A DNA stretch of 64,000 nucleotides. Source: Xenoacremonium recifei (lineage: Eukaryota > Ascomycota > Sordariomycetes > Hypocreales > Nectriaceae). The notes below the pieces were generated by a model. It was not told where the DNA came from. It saw only the letters and a list, made by a program, of their open reading frames with translations, and ran no database searches. The translations under genes were made by a program, and so were the position numbers. Location of the stretch: the NCBI GenBank assembly GCA_012184525.1, contig WOFQ01000020.1, positions 372,001 to 436,000 on the forward strand, written 5' to 3'. Of the stretch, positions 45,292 to 55,410 are shown piece after piece (position 1 is the stretch's first letter; the number at the start of each line of letters is the position of its first letter).

Positions 45292-45309
45292 AAAAAAAAA
45301 AAAAAAAAA
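45292..45309. repeat. A18 homopolymer
   Basis: Eighteen consecutive A on the + strand, upstream of the GT2 gene. Confidence 0.7.
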
Positions 45310-45496
45310 GCCCATTGTCTCTCCCTCAAAGACCGTGGGCACAATGGACTGGGAATGCTTTCAGGCTCGGGCCACGGAAGGCCTGGAAGCTTCCTCAGGG
45401 ACAAAGGCTTGTACTAAGAACAATCCTCTAGTTTTGAAGCAATGGTTACCATTGTTTTGGAAACAGGCACCGTGGATTTCTGCGTCGTCCAAAACA

Positions 45497-45502
45497 TATA
45501 AA
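45497..45502 (+). promoter_or_regulatory. TATA box of the GT2 gene
   Basis: TATAAA, 96 bp before the ATG at 45598, in a suitable position for the core promoter. Confidence 0.45.
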
Positions 45503-45597
45503 GGCTCTTGGCACCCATATCTTCAGAGATCTTCTGCAAATTTCCCCCTCCAAATATTTGCTGGGTGTCGTCGGCTGTGCGCTAGCGAACTGCCAAG

Positions 45598-46932
45598 ATG
45601 ACTTCCAGCCATGAACATGAACCCACCTACATCGGCTCTGTGAGTCCTCGAGGAGCTCTCATCGCCTTCACCGTCCTCGTATCCCTCACCTACCTTCGAC
45701 TTCTCGGAAACCTTGTCGGGAATTACTTCTACACACCCTTCAAAGAGTCACCCAACGCTCCATTCTCTCATCGGGACTGTAGCGTGATCGTCACCAACAC
45801 CAACCCAGACAACCCCTGGCTTGTGGAGAGCCTGGAAAGTATGCTCAGATGCTACGTCAAGACGATATACATTGTGACCTCTAGCGAACAGAACGTGGTG
45901 AAGATCCGACGCCGGATTACTACCCTACGAACTGCATTCCCCCAAACAGAAATTAACATTGGTGCGGTTTGGAAGGAAAACAAGCGCCGCCAAATCATCC
46001 GCGCTCTGTGCCATGTCAATACCCGAGTAACCATCATCGCAGAGGACAACGTCTTCTGGCCGGTAGGGTTCCTTAGCTCCGCCCTCGCTCCCTTCACCGA
46101 TACGAGCATGGGTGCAGTCACAACAGGGTTGCGGGTTCGTCGCGCTAGAGGCTTTGGCCTGTCGTCCCTGTGGGAGTTCCTTGGCTGCATGTACGTCGAG
46201 AAGCTCAACAACGACAACTGGGCAACGCATACTATTGATAAGTCTGCCTGCGTGATCTCGGGTCATACTACCCTCTACCGAAGCTACATCCTACAGGAGA
46301 AAGTCTTCCAAGACGGCTATCTCACGGAGCATTACCCCCTCGGTAAGTGCGGGCCTCTGAACCGCGACGACTCCGGGTACTTTGCTCGCTGGGTGCTACG
46401 CAACGACGACACAATCAAGGTCCAGGCCTGCAAAGAGACTTTTGTCCACACCACAATCGACTCGCTCCCCAAGTCTGTCGCCGAGACCGAGCGCCTCATC
46501 CAGGATAAGATTCGCGGAACGATCGCAATGCTTGGGGTTCTCAACTTCTGGAAGCGTCATCCCTGGGGCCTCCTCTCCGTCTATTTGCCCAACCTCTTGG
46601 AATTTCCCCTGCTCTTTGATGCAACCATCATGTTTCTATTCATTTGCACGCAGGCTTTCCAGGATAACCCCGCCCTGCTGGCTCTCCTCGGCGCGACAAC
46701 CCTCTTGTCGAAGATGATCAGGCCCTTCCCTCACTTTATGCGCAACCCGCTAGACCTGATATACTTCCCAGTGCTGGTCATGTATGACTACTTCCAGACC
46801 CTATTGAAGATCAAGGCGCTAGTCTCGCTTTGCGCCGTCTGGCGTCAGAAGCACAGAGTTGAGGAGGAAGAAGAGCTGCACCACACTATCCTGTGGAACT
46901 GGGGAAACCTCCAGGGCTCGCATCACGCGTAA
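45598..46932 (+). CDS. GT2 family membrane glycosyltransferase (Cps1/polysaccharide-synthase-like)
   Basis: Intronless, 444 residues. One N-terminal membrane segment (ALIAFTVLVSLTYLRLLGNLVG) precedes a cytosolic GT-A domain and C-terminal hydrophobic helices (LLSVYLPNLLEFPLLFDATIMFLFICTQ and after). The nucleotide-sugar region reads IIAEDNVFWP (Glu149-Asp150-Asn151), where relatives as I recall them have DDxVFWP. The acceptor/catalytic loop is LNRDDSGYFARWVL (Asp257-Asp258). The QXXRW motif expected in processive members is not clear; the corresponding part reads LIQDKIRGTIAML. The enzyme would move a sugar from UDP-sugar onto a surface polysaccharide at the plasma membrane. Divergence at two motifs leaves activity uncertain. 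Confidence 0.82.
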   Translation: MTSSHEHEPTYIGSVSPRGALIAFTVLVSLTYLRLLGNLVGNYFYTPFKESPNAPFSHRDCSVIVTNTNPDNPWLVESLESMLRCYVKTIYIVTSSEQNVVKIRRRITTLRTAFPQTEINIGAVWKENKRRQIIRALCHVNTRVTIIAEDNVFWPVGFLSSALAPFTDTSMGAVTTGLRVRRARGFGLSSLWEFLGCMYVEKLNNDNWATHTIDKSACVISGHTTLYRSYILQEKVFQDGYLTEHYPLGKCGPLNRDDSGYFARWVLRNDDTIKVQACKETFVHTTIDSLPKSVAETERLIQDKIRGTIAMLGVLNFWKRHPWGLLSVYLPNLLEFPLLFDATIMFLFICTQAFQDNPALLALLGATTLLSKMIRPFPHFMRNPLDLIYFPVLVMYDYFQTLLKIKALVSLCAVWRQKHRVEEEEELHHTILWNWGNLQGSHHA

Positions 46933-48037
46933 TATTTTTAGTAACCCAGATTGAATATACCCACTGATTGTCCTTGCATATGTTTGCATTCATTGTTTGG
47001 CTCCATAGTTTGCTTTCATCGTCGATGTGATTGCTGACCCTCGCTTTTTGCTCCTACTTTAGTTAGAGTTGTGTTCCCTTTCCTGTGATCTCTTTCCTCG
47101 CCCAGGCCTTCAGGCCGTCCTGTATGTGAACCAAATTCCAATTCCCTGTTGAAGAAGGTCATTAACAGCGGCGATAATGGAACTAAGCTAAAACCGTGTC
47201 TCACTGCATGAAGAACCTTGCCGTTGCCAATAGTCAATGCGGGAGCCCCATCCCGGTCAGTCTGCGTGCTGGAGAGCGGTGTGACAGCGGCGAGGTCACA
47301 TGCAGGATGGGCCAGGATGAAGAGGGCCTGCTCTTGAGGCTTATTAGCTTCCAGATTAGTAGAATCAGGCTGTTGAATAATATGTACGGAGTGTAAGTAT
47401 GTATTTCTGTGATCTCGCAGCTGAGAGAGAGGTACGGACAGCATTCGCGAGAAAAGCGCAAGAAACACTGTTACGAGTTGAGAGTTCCCGTCGAGTCACA
47501 GTATGTGCCTCAGGCCGTCCTGGTGTGCCATCCGAAACACTGCATCTTCCTAGTCTCGACTGCACAGATCCTTGGCAACTTCCTCGTCTTTTCATTCGTC
47601 CCGAAAAGCCACAACTCGGTCATGCGTATAGCGACCAACCGTGTGCCGAGTTGGAACGGAGCATAGAGCCAGCCTCACATGGTGGCGGCCAATTACCTGA
47701 TGTGTTTGCTTCCCCCCCTGTTTATGGAGGAGTGGAGAGTATGAAGAGAGACGGGATAAACATGGCTGAGGGGGGGATCGATGAGGGCAAGGAAAGAGAA
47801 GGAACCGACCGGAAGATGAGGGGAAACACATAGGTGGGAGAGCGGTATGCGGCACATATCAAGAGACTCAGGCTGCTCTCTCGGGTGGCACGGTTCACTC
47901 CTCGTTCATCAATGTGCTGTGGCAGACGTCTGTCAGCCATAGCTTATTGACACTTTGTTGCAACCATTCCGAGTCAGTGCTACAGTCCCTTGTCACAAAG
48001 AGCAATAGCATTTTAGTCTGCGCGCCCGGCTCTAAAG
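46933..48037. other. Intergenic region of 1.1 kb
   Basis: It holds the 3' flank of the GT2 gene and the promoter of the zinc-finger protein gene. No further gene was recognised. Confidence 0.45.
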
Positions 48038-51000
48038 ATGTCCGAAGCTCCGACAACACCGTCGTCCCGCAGTACGAATAGCGAGGCACTCGCTGTCGGA
48101 TACCGCCAAAAATTAGGCAATGGCGAAATTTCTAAAGAAGCATTTCAGTCTCAAGACGCTCTTGAACATATGCGCATGACATTAGGCAACCTTGAAAAGA
48201 ACATCTTCCGGGAAGAGGCGACATGCAATAATAAAGTCTTCCAGGAAGAGGCAGCACGCAATAATAGAATCATCGGCCATACAAGAAGCGCATGTTTGGA
48301 TATACTGTGTCGCTTTGGTAAGGAGCTTGTCGATGATTGCTACCAAGAGCTCTGGCCGTCATCGAGTGAAGCGCCCTCATCGAAGCCCGTCTGTGTCGAT
48401 AAGGCATCCGATTGTCAATTATCACCAGCACTCACCCCTAAAAGTCTGAATTCTCCACGACAAGAAGCCCTACAAGCGCAGAACTTCGACAGAGACTCCC
48501 CTCAACCAGAATGCATAGACTTGACTATTTATGAAGATACGCCGCCAACAACGAGACAGACAACTCAGTCTCCTACACGGGACATTGAAGACACGCAATT
48601 TCAACAACCCCAAACAGAGCTCAATGAAGCCCAACCTCAATCGGAAGACTTGGCTAGCACTATACGGTCAATCTTGCAGCTGCCTCGCGAAGAACCCCCG
48701 CAGCAGCATCTACAGCCAGCGAATGCATCTGACCAGCCCGAACGGGATCTTGATCGAGCTACCAACATTGCTAATGACGACACTGTCCACACCGTCTCTA
48801 CCCATAATGTCTCTAGCAACAACGACACTGCCCAGAACGACACTGCCCAGAACGACACTGCCCAAAACGACACTGCCCAAAACGACACCGCCCAAAACGA
48901 CACTGCCCAAAATGATACTGTCCAAAACGACACTGCCCATAATGTCTCTGGAAACAACGTCTCTGGAAACAACGTCTCTGGAAACAACGTCTCTGGAAAC
49001 AACGTCTCTGTCAATCGCACCATTTCCAGTAGCGACTTTTCCAATAACGAGTCTGAAAATGACGATTCTGTCCATTCTGATGACGCCGACACTGCCACGG
49101 TCACACAAGGGACTCTGAGAGCATTGTCTCTGCCACAGTCTCCGCAGACCAGGCGACCACGATCCCCAGAACTCGACAGTGGCGGGCATAAACGGCGCAG
49201 ACTCGAACCTACTACAACTCAAGATGGATACCTTCTAGAAAGAGTAACCGTTTCTACTGAGAAATGCCTCCAAGGAGCCGTCGAATACAAACATGTCTTC
49301 CAAGAGGGGAAAGCAGCAAAAAAGTACATTATCCACCATCTCAGAGGACATTGGTATATCTTCAAATGCAGCAAATGCCCCGTGGACTTTAAGAAACGTA
49401 AAATCCGAATTGTCTCACAACATCTCAGTATCTGCAATCCTCAAGTCTCGGATAAAAACGACCGCAATGCTCTCCAACATTACGGCATCAGAGTCCTCGA
49501 CTGCGACGAAGATCTTGCCGAACAGAACAACGCTGTGGCACGACAGTACTTCGATAGTCCGCCGGACACGCCTCTCAACGGTATATACAACCCTATCATG
49601 GGACATATATATGTCTCTGGTTCGGTCGGAATGTTGTTTGTCGGCCTCATGCCCCGGAAATACGGCTTCGAACAGACCGAGGGATGGTACAATCAGCTTA
49701 TGAGTAATATCCCTGAGTGTTATGACTATGCAGAGACTGGAGGCCGAAAGGTACCCAAAGGTTGGAAACTAGGATTCGGTGATGGGGGGCGGCGTGTGAG
49801 CGAAAGAGAGTTCATGATGCTAACCTTAGATGGTTCAAAGATCGCTCGACGTGGAAACGTCAGTTGGGTTAAGGGCAAGAACCTTAGGCCGTTCAACATG
49901 CGAGACACGTATCTCAATAACAAACCCTCTGTCAGGAAATATGTGGAGGAGCTACAGGATCAAGGCCTCATCGAAATCGATGGTGAGTATGAATGCCTAG
50001 CATCCTTAAAGAGCAACACTGATAGAAAGGTTCTTAAGAACATGGAAACCCGCACTATCGACTCCTTTCCATTGCGCCGCCAAATGGACCTTCTAGCGAA
50101 AGCATGACGAGGACTGGCCCTCCCACAACTATCGCTCCCACGACTACCGCTCCTGCAGCTATCGCATCAACAACTGTTCCTCCAACAGCTGCCTCTCCTA
50201 CCACCGGCCCTCCTGTGACAAGCCCACCAGCGACTCAGCCTCAGAGCCCAACAGGCCCAGTGCGAGTTACCAAGCCTACGGCAAACAGGAACTCCAACAA
50301 CAATGCCCACGCAGCAGTAGAACAGACACCTCGCCCTACTCAACGGCGAGGCTCTAGCCAGAGAAGACCAGCAGCTCTGAATGCTACTCCTCATTGGAGA
50401 AATGCTCCTCTCCCACCAACCCCCGGAGCGCTCCCGGCAACGTCTAGCATTGGTGCAAGGCCGGCTGACACATCTGTTAATTCCTCCTGGCGGGCAATCA
50501 ATACCCAAACCCATGCGCCAGTAACGACTCCAACAAGCCAGGCCAACGGCAATCCCATTCCCGCATCTATGCCGATTCAGCCACCGAATCAAAGATTATC
50601 TGGCCCAAACGGAGAGTTGATCGATGGGCTTGAGGACGATAGCGGAGATCTAGAGATCCTTTGGGAAAGACCGAGACGCGTGGAACAGCCAAACACCCTT
50701 ACGTCGCCTAACACGTCCTCTGTTGCACCACCAAATACAGCACGCCCTGTATTGCCTGGAGTGGCTTATATGACGACTCCTGGAGGACTGCCTCCTGCGT
50801 CACTGGGTACAGCCTCTGCTACAGCCCCAATGTCAAATATGCCCTCTGCTGCACAGCTTCTTGCGGGCTTCGACCGCCGCGCCGACCCCCTTGCCCCATC
50901 GCCCTCTCAGCCAACTATGCCGTTTCCTATGATGCTAGACAATGCGAATGTTACATATCAGGGAGTCAACAATGGCTATTCTCAGCTCCATCCAGGCAAT

Positions 51001-51315
51001 CAACAAAGGCCCGTTGCCGCGATGAATCCGAACAACCTCCAAACGTCAGCAGTAGCACAGGGGGGACCAATGCAACTACCAGCAATGGACCCGAGATCCT
51101 TCTACAGATCTACTTTCAACGCCCAAGAATCGATCGCAATGGCTCCTCAGCAACAACAGGTCCTGGTCACCGTGGCCCCGAACCAGGGCATGAGCATGGA
51201 TCCCGCGGGCGGGTTTATCTGGATTTGTTACTTCTGTAGCCGCAGGTTCCAGAATGAGACAGAGAAGCTAGTTCACGAGAGGTCGCATCCTCAAGCAAGA
51301 ATCCAACGTGTCTGA
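48038..51315 (+). CDS. Large protein with two zinc-finger motifs and a pentapeptide sequon array
   Basis: Model: exons 48038-49982 and 50039-51315, giving 1073 residues, with a 56-nt intron (GTGAGT, branch CTGAT, acceptor TTAAG). Unspliced, the DNA shows two long frames meeting in an ATGA overlap at 50104-50107; splicing joins them without a stop. Order: a charged N-terminus with an EEA-NN repeat; 8 copies of NDTAQ-like and 5 of NVSGN-like pentapeptides (about 262-326); a C-x2-C-x14-H-x3-C candidate zinc motif (Cys444, Cys447, His462, Cys466); a conserved-looking globular block (YNPIMGHIYVSGSVGMLFVG, NVSWVKGKNLRPFNMRDTYL); a Pro/Thr/Ala-rich region; and a canonical C2H2 finger at the C-terminus (Cys1045, Cys1048, His1061, His1065). 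No signal peptide. A nuclear nucleic-acid-binding role is plausible. Family not recognised. Confidence 0.72.
48821..49015 (+). repeat. Coding minisatellite, 13 units of 15 bp
   Basis: Eight units near AACGACACTGCCCAG (48821-48940) are followed by five near AATGTCTCTGGAAAC (48941-49015). They encode NDTAQ-type and NVSGN-type pentapeptides. Neighbouring units are nearly identical at DNA level, which points to recent slippage or unequal exchange. The array length probably differs between strains. Confidence 0.9.
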
Positions 51316-51536
51316 ATAAGGATGGGCGAGAACCGGTACTGGAAAAAGACGAGTTGGAAAATGATGATGGAAATTTCCTCTGTTCGTTTGGGCGGATCTA
51401 TCATTTAATGCCTTTTTAATGACTTTAACGGCCGTAACGACTTGCAGTTCCAAAATTGATCCAATCTATTATGCTTAGCTTCACGCTTAAATGAACCCCT
51501 TTGTAATAACAGAGAATGAAACTCCTCTTCGATGCC
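51316..51536. other. Convergent gap
   Basis: A 221-bp spacer between converging genes. Nothing else is seen. Confidence 0.35.
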
Positions 51537-53096
51537 TTACTGTGATGCGGCGGCGGCAGCGGCTGCTCCAGCCGTCCGCCCAAACACAACGCACTCCAAC
51601 AAACTTGACCCTCCAAGACGGTTATCGCCATGAACACCGCCCGTAATCTCACCGGCGCTGAACAGTCCTTCAATGGGCACCATTTTGCCCTCTTTATCAG
51701 CCCGCAGCACATGCGCCCCAGAATCAATGATCACACCGCCCATGGTGAAATGAACGATGGGTGTCACCCTTCCAACATACACCTCAGCATCGCGGTTTGC
51801 TTTGCCAGCTGGCAATGACCAATGGCCACGGGTGGCACGTCCAAATGGGTCCGGGGAGCCAGCTGCTACTGCCGCAGCGTAGGTATCAATAGAAGCGATT
51901 TCGGTCGATGTTAGGTCGCGAACCTTGACACGCTTCACGAGACCCTTCCATGCGTAGAAGCCCAGATGCGCAGCAGCCGGCTCGGAAGCGCCTGGGTCTA
52001 AGAGCAGCGTCACATCCCACTGCTTGATAGTTCCATCGCCATCCGTCGCCTGCGGTAGCTTCATGATAGCGTCGCTGACATGCTCACGCGTCTCCATCTC
52101 GTTGACAAACCGCTTTCCGTCAGGCGACAGCAAGATGCCGCCCTCGCCGCGCAGCATCTCTGCTGCAAGGAACTTGAGCATGGTGTTGGGGCTCGCCGGG
52201 TCGACAAAGCCCGTAGGATGGATCTGCACACTGTCCATGTCAACCAGCTGAGCACCCACCGCCGAGAGCAGGTCGTGTGAGCCCGGGCGCTCCTCGTTCG
52301 TCGACGGGATGCCCTTGAGATCTGGTCGATACCGCGCCAGCAGGCCCGTGGCATCACCAGCAAAGCCACCGCTTGCGAACATTACAGTACCCTCCAGGTC
52401 GTGTGTTTGGCCATCCAGCGTGTACTCCACGCCCTTGACACGGTCACCATCCGTCAGAAGCTTCTTCACCTCCGCCAGGTTCGTCAACGTGAAGCGCTCG
52501 TTCTCCTTTAGCTTGCCTAGCAGGGCCATAACGATGGCCGCCCCAGGCGGCGTCTTGCCAGCTCCTCGGTGAGTTCTGGCAATGCTGTGTCCACCCAACG
52601 GCGCCACGACGCTCAAATCCACGCCGATCTCATCGACGAGCCAGGTTACAGCATCGGCAGACTCGTTGGTCAGTTTCGTTACCAGCGCCTCGCGGTCGAC
52701 GGCCGGCTGTGCAGTGTTAAAGCGACGACCCGCCGACTTGACGGTGTCGCTGTAGAAAAGGGTGTCCTTGTCGATGCCTTGGGCACGCTGGAATCGCGTG
52801 CCGGCGCCATTGATGCCAGAAGAGGCCTTGATGCTGTTGCCGCCCGGCTTCGGGGCGCGATCCAGAAGATGCACCGTTGCGCCTCGCTGTAGCGCTTCAT
52901 AACTTGCTGACAACCCCGCCAGCCCGGATCCAACGACAATAACGGGCGAAGACATGGTTTTCGAAAGTATCGGTTTCACAATAGAAGGGCGCACGAGGTT
53001 TCCGTAGAGCATAGCAGTCAGAGCCACGAGTATACCGATGCCAGTGAGAAGTAGGATACGCTGTCTGCTCATGGTCCAGCGCAGGATTCGAGGCAT
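51537..53096 (-). CDS. Soluble FAD-dependent fumarate reductase (OSM1/FRD1 type)
   Basis: Intronless, 519 residues. An N-terminal hydrophobic segment (LLLTGIGILVALTAMLYG, about 15-32) precedes the FAD-binding fold: VIVVGSGLAGLSASYEAL and PGGNSIKASSGINGAG. Catalytic-domain signatures are SVQIHPTGFVDP, GEGGILLSPDGKRFVNEM and VHFTMGGVIID, with GLFSAGEITGGVHGDNRLGGSSLLECVVFGR closing the FAD site. Yeast relatives Osm1 and Frd1 reduce fumarate to succinate to reoxidise FADH2/NADH without oxygen; Osm1 is needed for oxidative folding during anaerobiosis. No fused cytochrome b5 domain is present. The hydrophobic N-terminus suggests ER or mitochondrial targeting, while an internal Met just before VIVVGSG could give a cytosolic form. 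Confidence 0.93.
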   Translation of the reverse strand: MPRILRWTMSRQRILLLTGIGILVALTAMLYGNLVRPSIVKPILSKTMSSPVIVVGSGLAGLSASYEALQRGATVHLLDRAPKPGGNSIKASSGINGAGTRFQRAQGIDKDTLFYSDTVKSAGRRFNTAQPAVDREALVTKLTNESADAVTWLVDEIGVDLSVVAPLGGHSIARTHRGAGKTPPGAAIVMALLGKLKENERFTLTNLAEVKKLLTDGDRVKGVEYTLDGQTHDLEGTVMFASGGFAGDATGLLARYRPDLKGIPSTNEERPGSHDLLSAVGAQLVDMDSVQIHPTGFVDPASPNTMLKFLAAEMLRGEGGILLSPDGKRFVNEMETREHVSDAIMKLPQATDGDGTIKQWDVTLLLDPGASEPAAAHLGFYAWKGLVKRVKVRDLTSTEIASIDTYAAAVAAGSPDPFGRATRGHWSLPAGKANRDAEVYVGRVTPIVHFTMGGVIIDSGAHVLRADKEGKMVPIEGLFSAGEITGGVHGDNRLGGSSLLECVVFGRTAGAAAAAAASQ

Positions 53097-54436
53097 GGGA
53101 CCAGGAACGGATAGCGGCCACGGTAGTCGCGGAACAGCTTATATGTCGAGCTGCAGTTGCTGAGCGGAGTTGCGATGTTCGGAGGACTCGCTGTTCTGGC
53201 TGTGGACAGATGTTCGAGGGCGAGTGCTCCGATCAGGTGATTCCCCAGCAAAGTGGCCTTTGACCCTTTGGAGCCGACATCATACGATGGGCCGCGGTGA
53301 AGACGCGTTCACCAGAGATGGGGCCGAAGGGATCTCCGCGGGCCGTGAGGCATTGCCGGAAAAGAAGAGAACCAGAAGATGATGTTTTCCGAGAAGTCTC
53401 GGTGTTTGAGATGGAAATCGGGTGAATCTGCCTCCGTCCGCACCTTCCCCGGATTTTTGCTCTTGCCCCGGCTACTGAAGATGCCGAACCCCCGGCTAAA
53501 GGGCGATAAGGTTCCGGCCCCACCTCCGGCTCTCCTCTAAGACCACGGCTTTGTCGTTATCACTGTCTTCCTCTCTACTTGCCAAAGACCTCCCATGATG
53601 ACCCCAATTCACGGCGCCTCCAACAGTTCATCGCTTCACCCTACCCGGTCAGCCTCATGTAGGGCCTCTACCGTGCCGTTCACATCAGTCGATGACCATC
53701 CCGGCTCGTGAGGGGGTACCAGCACCCTCGCGCCGCCACAGCGCCTCTTGGGGAAAAGGGGTCATCTCATGCCTGCATCGTGGCGTCTCTTCCTTCCAGC
53801 CTACCTCGGATGCCAAGCCTTTAGAACGTCGTCTTGTGAGTGCAGGGAACAGGGCGTCTCGGTTGAGTGTTGCGAACCTGCGGCATTTGGGATTCTTGCA
53901 AAGGTGGCTTTGTGATCCTTGAACCAGATGATCTGGATCTTCCTCCCGCATGCGAACCCGTCCTGATTTACTCAATATGGAGTACAAAAATCGATTTTGT
54001 CTTTATCTTGATTCGTCAGGAATCCTCCGATCCGCCCACGGTTCCGAGATCGACCACTTACTGGTAGGACTCCGTATTAGGGCTGATCGGAGCCGACAAC
54101 GGGTGTGCCCGGAACCTTCATGTAAGGTTACTTATACAAGCTTATATATAGCATTGCGCACGGAGCTTCGATAAAACGTGACAAATAAGTAGGTACAAAG
54201 ACAATTTTCGTTGACTATAAACACCCTTGCTCGCTACATATTCGCCGCCGCTGCAGACCTTTGAGGAGAGCGCTGCCCAAGGTTGTACCGCAGACACGGG
54301 GCAATTTCCCATCTGCCCAATCCTTCCGAGCTGGCTACCAACATCCTTATTGGCGAGACGGCCGACTCCTTTTATTCCAATACCTATCACAAGACGAAAA
54401 AAAGAAATCAACAAGTGCGATTCGATAGTGGACGGC
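53097..54436. other. Intergenic region of 1.3 kb
   Basis: It holds the promoter of the fumarate reductase gene and the 3' flank of the acetate transporter gene. Short open frames are unsupported. Confidence 0.45.
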
Positions 54437-55410
54437 TTAAGCCATCTCGCGGTTACTCTTTTCTCGGCGGAGCTCCCGACCCTTGTCGGACCAGGGAAGA
54501 TGGAAAACCGGAACCTGGAAGAAGGAGTTGCTGTGAACTGTTAGCCAGTGCTTTCAGACCTCATAAGTATGAGGGTATGACAAACCTGCTATCCTGCATA
54601 CCAGCCAGAGCGTTATACCAAGCCAGGAATGCTGCCAGGAAACCGAAGAAGCCGCCTGCCTTCTGGAGACCTTCGGCAATGCTGGCATGGCCAGAGTCGG
54701 CTGCATAGTTCTCGCACATGAGCATGAGGAAGGCAAGGTCGAGGAAGAAGAACAACGAGAAGAATGCGACGGTCGACTTGAGAGTGCAGAGAAGGAGGAT
54801 GGTGGTGAAAATGAACCAGCCGGTCAGGAAGAAGCCAAGGACCGAGTCGACCTGGCCCGCGTAGGGGCCGTCTGCGCTGAGGAGATCGAGGCTCGGGACG
54901 AGGAGGAGGGCATACGAGATCCAGAAGCCACCATAGGACGACAGGGCTGTGGCGCCGAAAGTGTTGCCAACGGCCATTTCCCTGTCACACAATCATCAGC
55001 CTCCGCCGCCTCTCGGGCAAGAGTCGCGATCAGGGGAAGACTTACCACATGCCAGCAAGGAGCTGGACAAGACCTCCATAACCCAAGGCCAGGGATAGCA
55101 CAATGTTGGGGGCCGTCTGGTCGCGAGTGTGCATATTGATGCACGACAGGACAAAGGTGGTCAAGGCGAAGGCGCAAAGGCCAAGGGGCGCTGGGTTGGC
55201 GAACTTGCGATGCTCATATGGTTTCCAAAGGCCTGGGTGAAGAGAGCCTCCGTCAGCTCGGGCAAATCCATGGGTCATTTTGGAATAGTCGTGGACGTGG
55301 TTACGGTGAATCTCCTGGCTGTTGTTGTGGTCGACAGTAATGCCCTTCTCCGAGGTGGAGGCAATGTGATCGTGGTTCTCGGCCATGCTGCCTGTTGACG
55401 CAGAGTGCAT
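54437..55410 (-). CDS. Acetate/ammonium-type transporter (GPR1/FUN34/YaaH family)
   Basis: Model: exons 55046-55410, 54586-54981 and 54437-54530, giving 284 residues (276 from the second Met at 55386). Introns: 54982-55045 (GTAAGT) and 54531-54585 (GTTTGT, branch GGCTAAC). The signature [20 protein letters not shown] marks the first membrane segment, followed by [36 protein letters not shown] across the first intron. Six membrane segments are evident. The last exon gives [25 protein letters not shown], the usual tail. Relatives include Aspergillus AcpA and yeast Ato1-3, plasma-membrane carriers for acetate uptake or linked to ammonia export, usually repressed by glucose. The alternative acceptor TTCCAG would break the conserved tail and is rejected. 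Confidence 0.92.

Larger units (their letters stand above)
43854..45597. other. Intergenic region between divergent MFS and GT2 genes
   Basis: It contains the MFS promoter, a CGGATCCG palindrome (44105-44112), an A18 run (45292-45309) and a TATA-like box (TATAAA, 45497-45502) about 95 bp before the GT2 ATG. No gene was recognised. Confidence 0.5.

Noticed and set aside
48637..49222. Antisense open frames through the pentapeptide array
   Set aside because: They are open only because the 15-bp units lack stops on both strands; the sense frame is long and contains the zinc-finger motifs.
49983..50025. A 43-nt intron ending at GATAG in the zinc-finger gene
   Set aside because: It shifts into the wrong frame, whereas the 56-nt option ending at TTAAG connects to the long downstream frame.
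48038..51315. Bicistronic gene with ATGA stop-restart translation
   Set aside because: A canonical 56-nt intron joins both frames in register; this is simpler in a fungal nuclear gene. Kept as a testable alternative.
54437..54530. Alternative acceptor TTCTTCCAG for the last intron of the acetate transporter
   Set aside because: It puts the tail out of frame and loses the conserved [14 protein letters not shown] ending; the CACAG acceptor keeps it.
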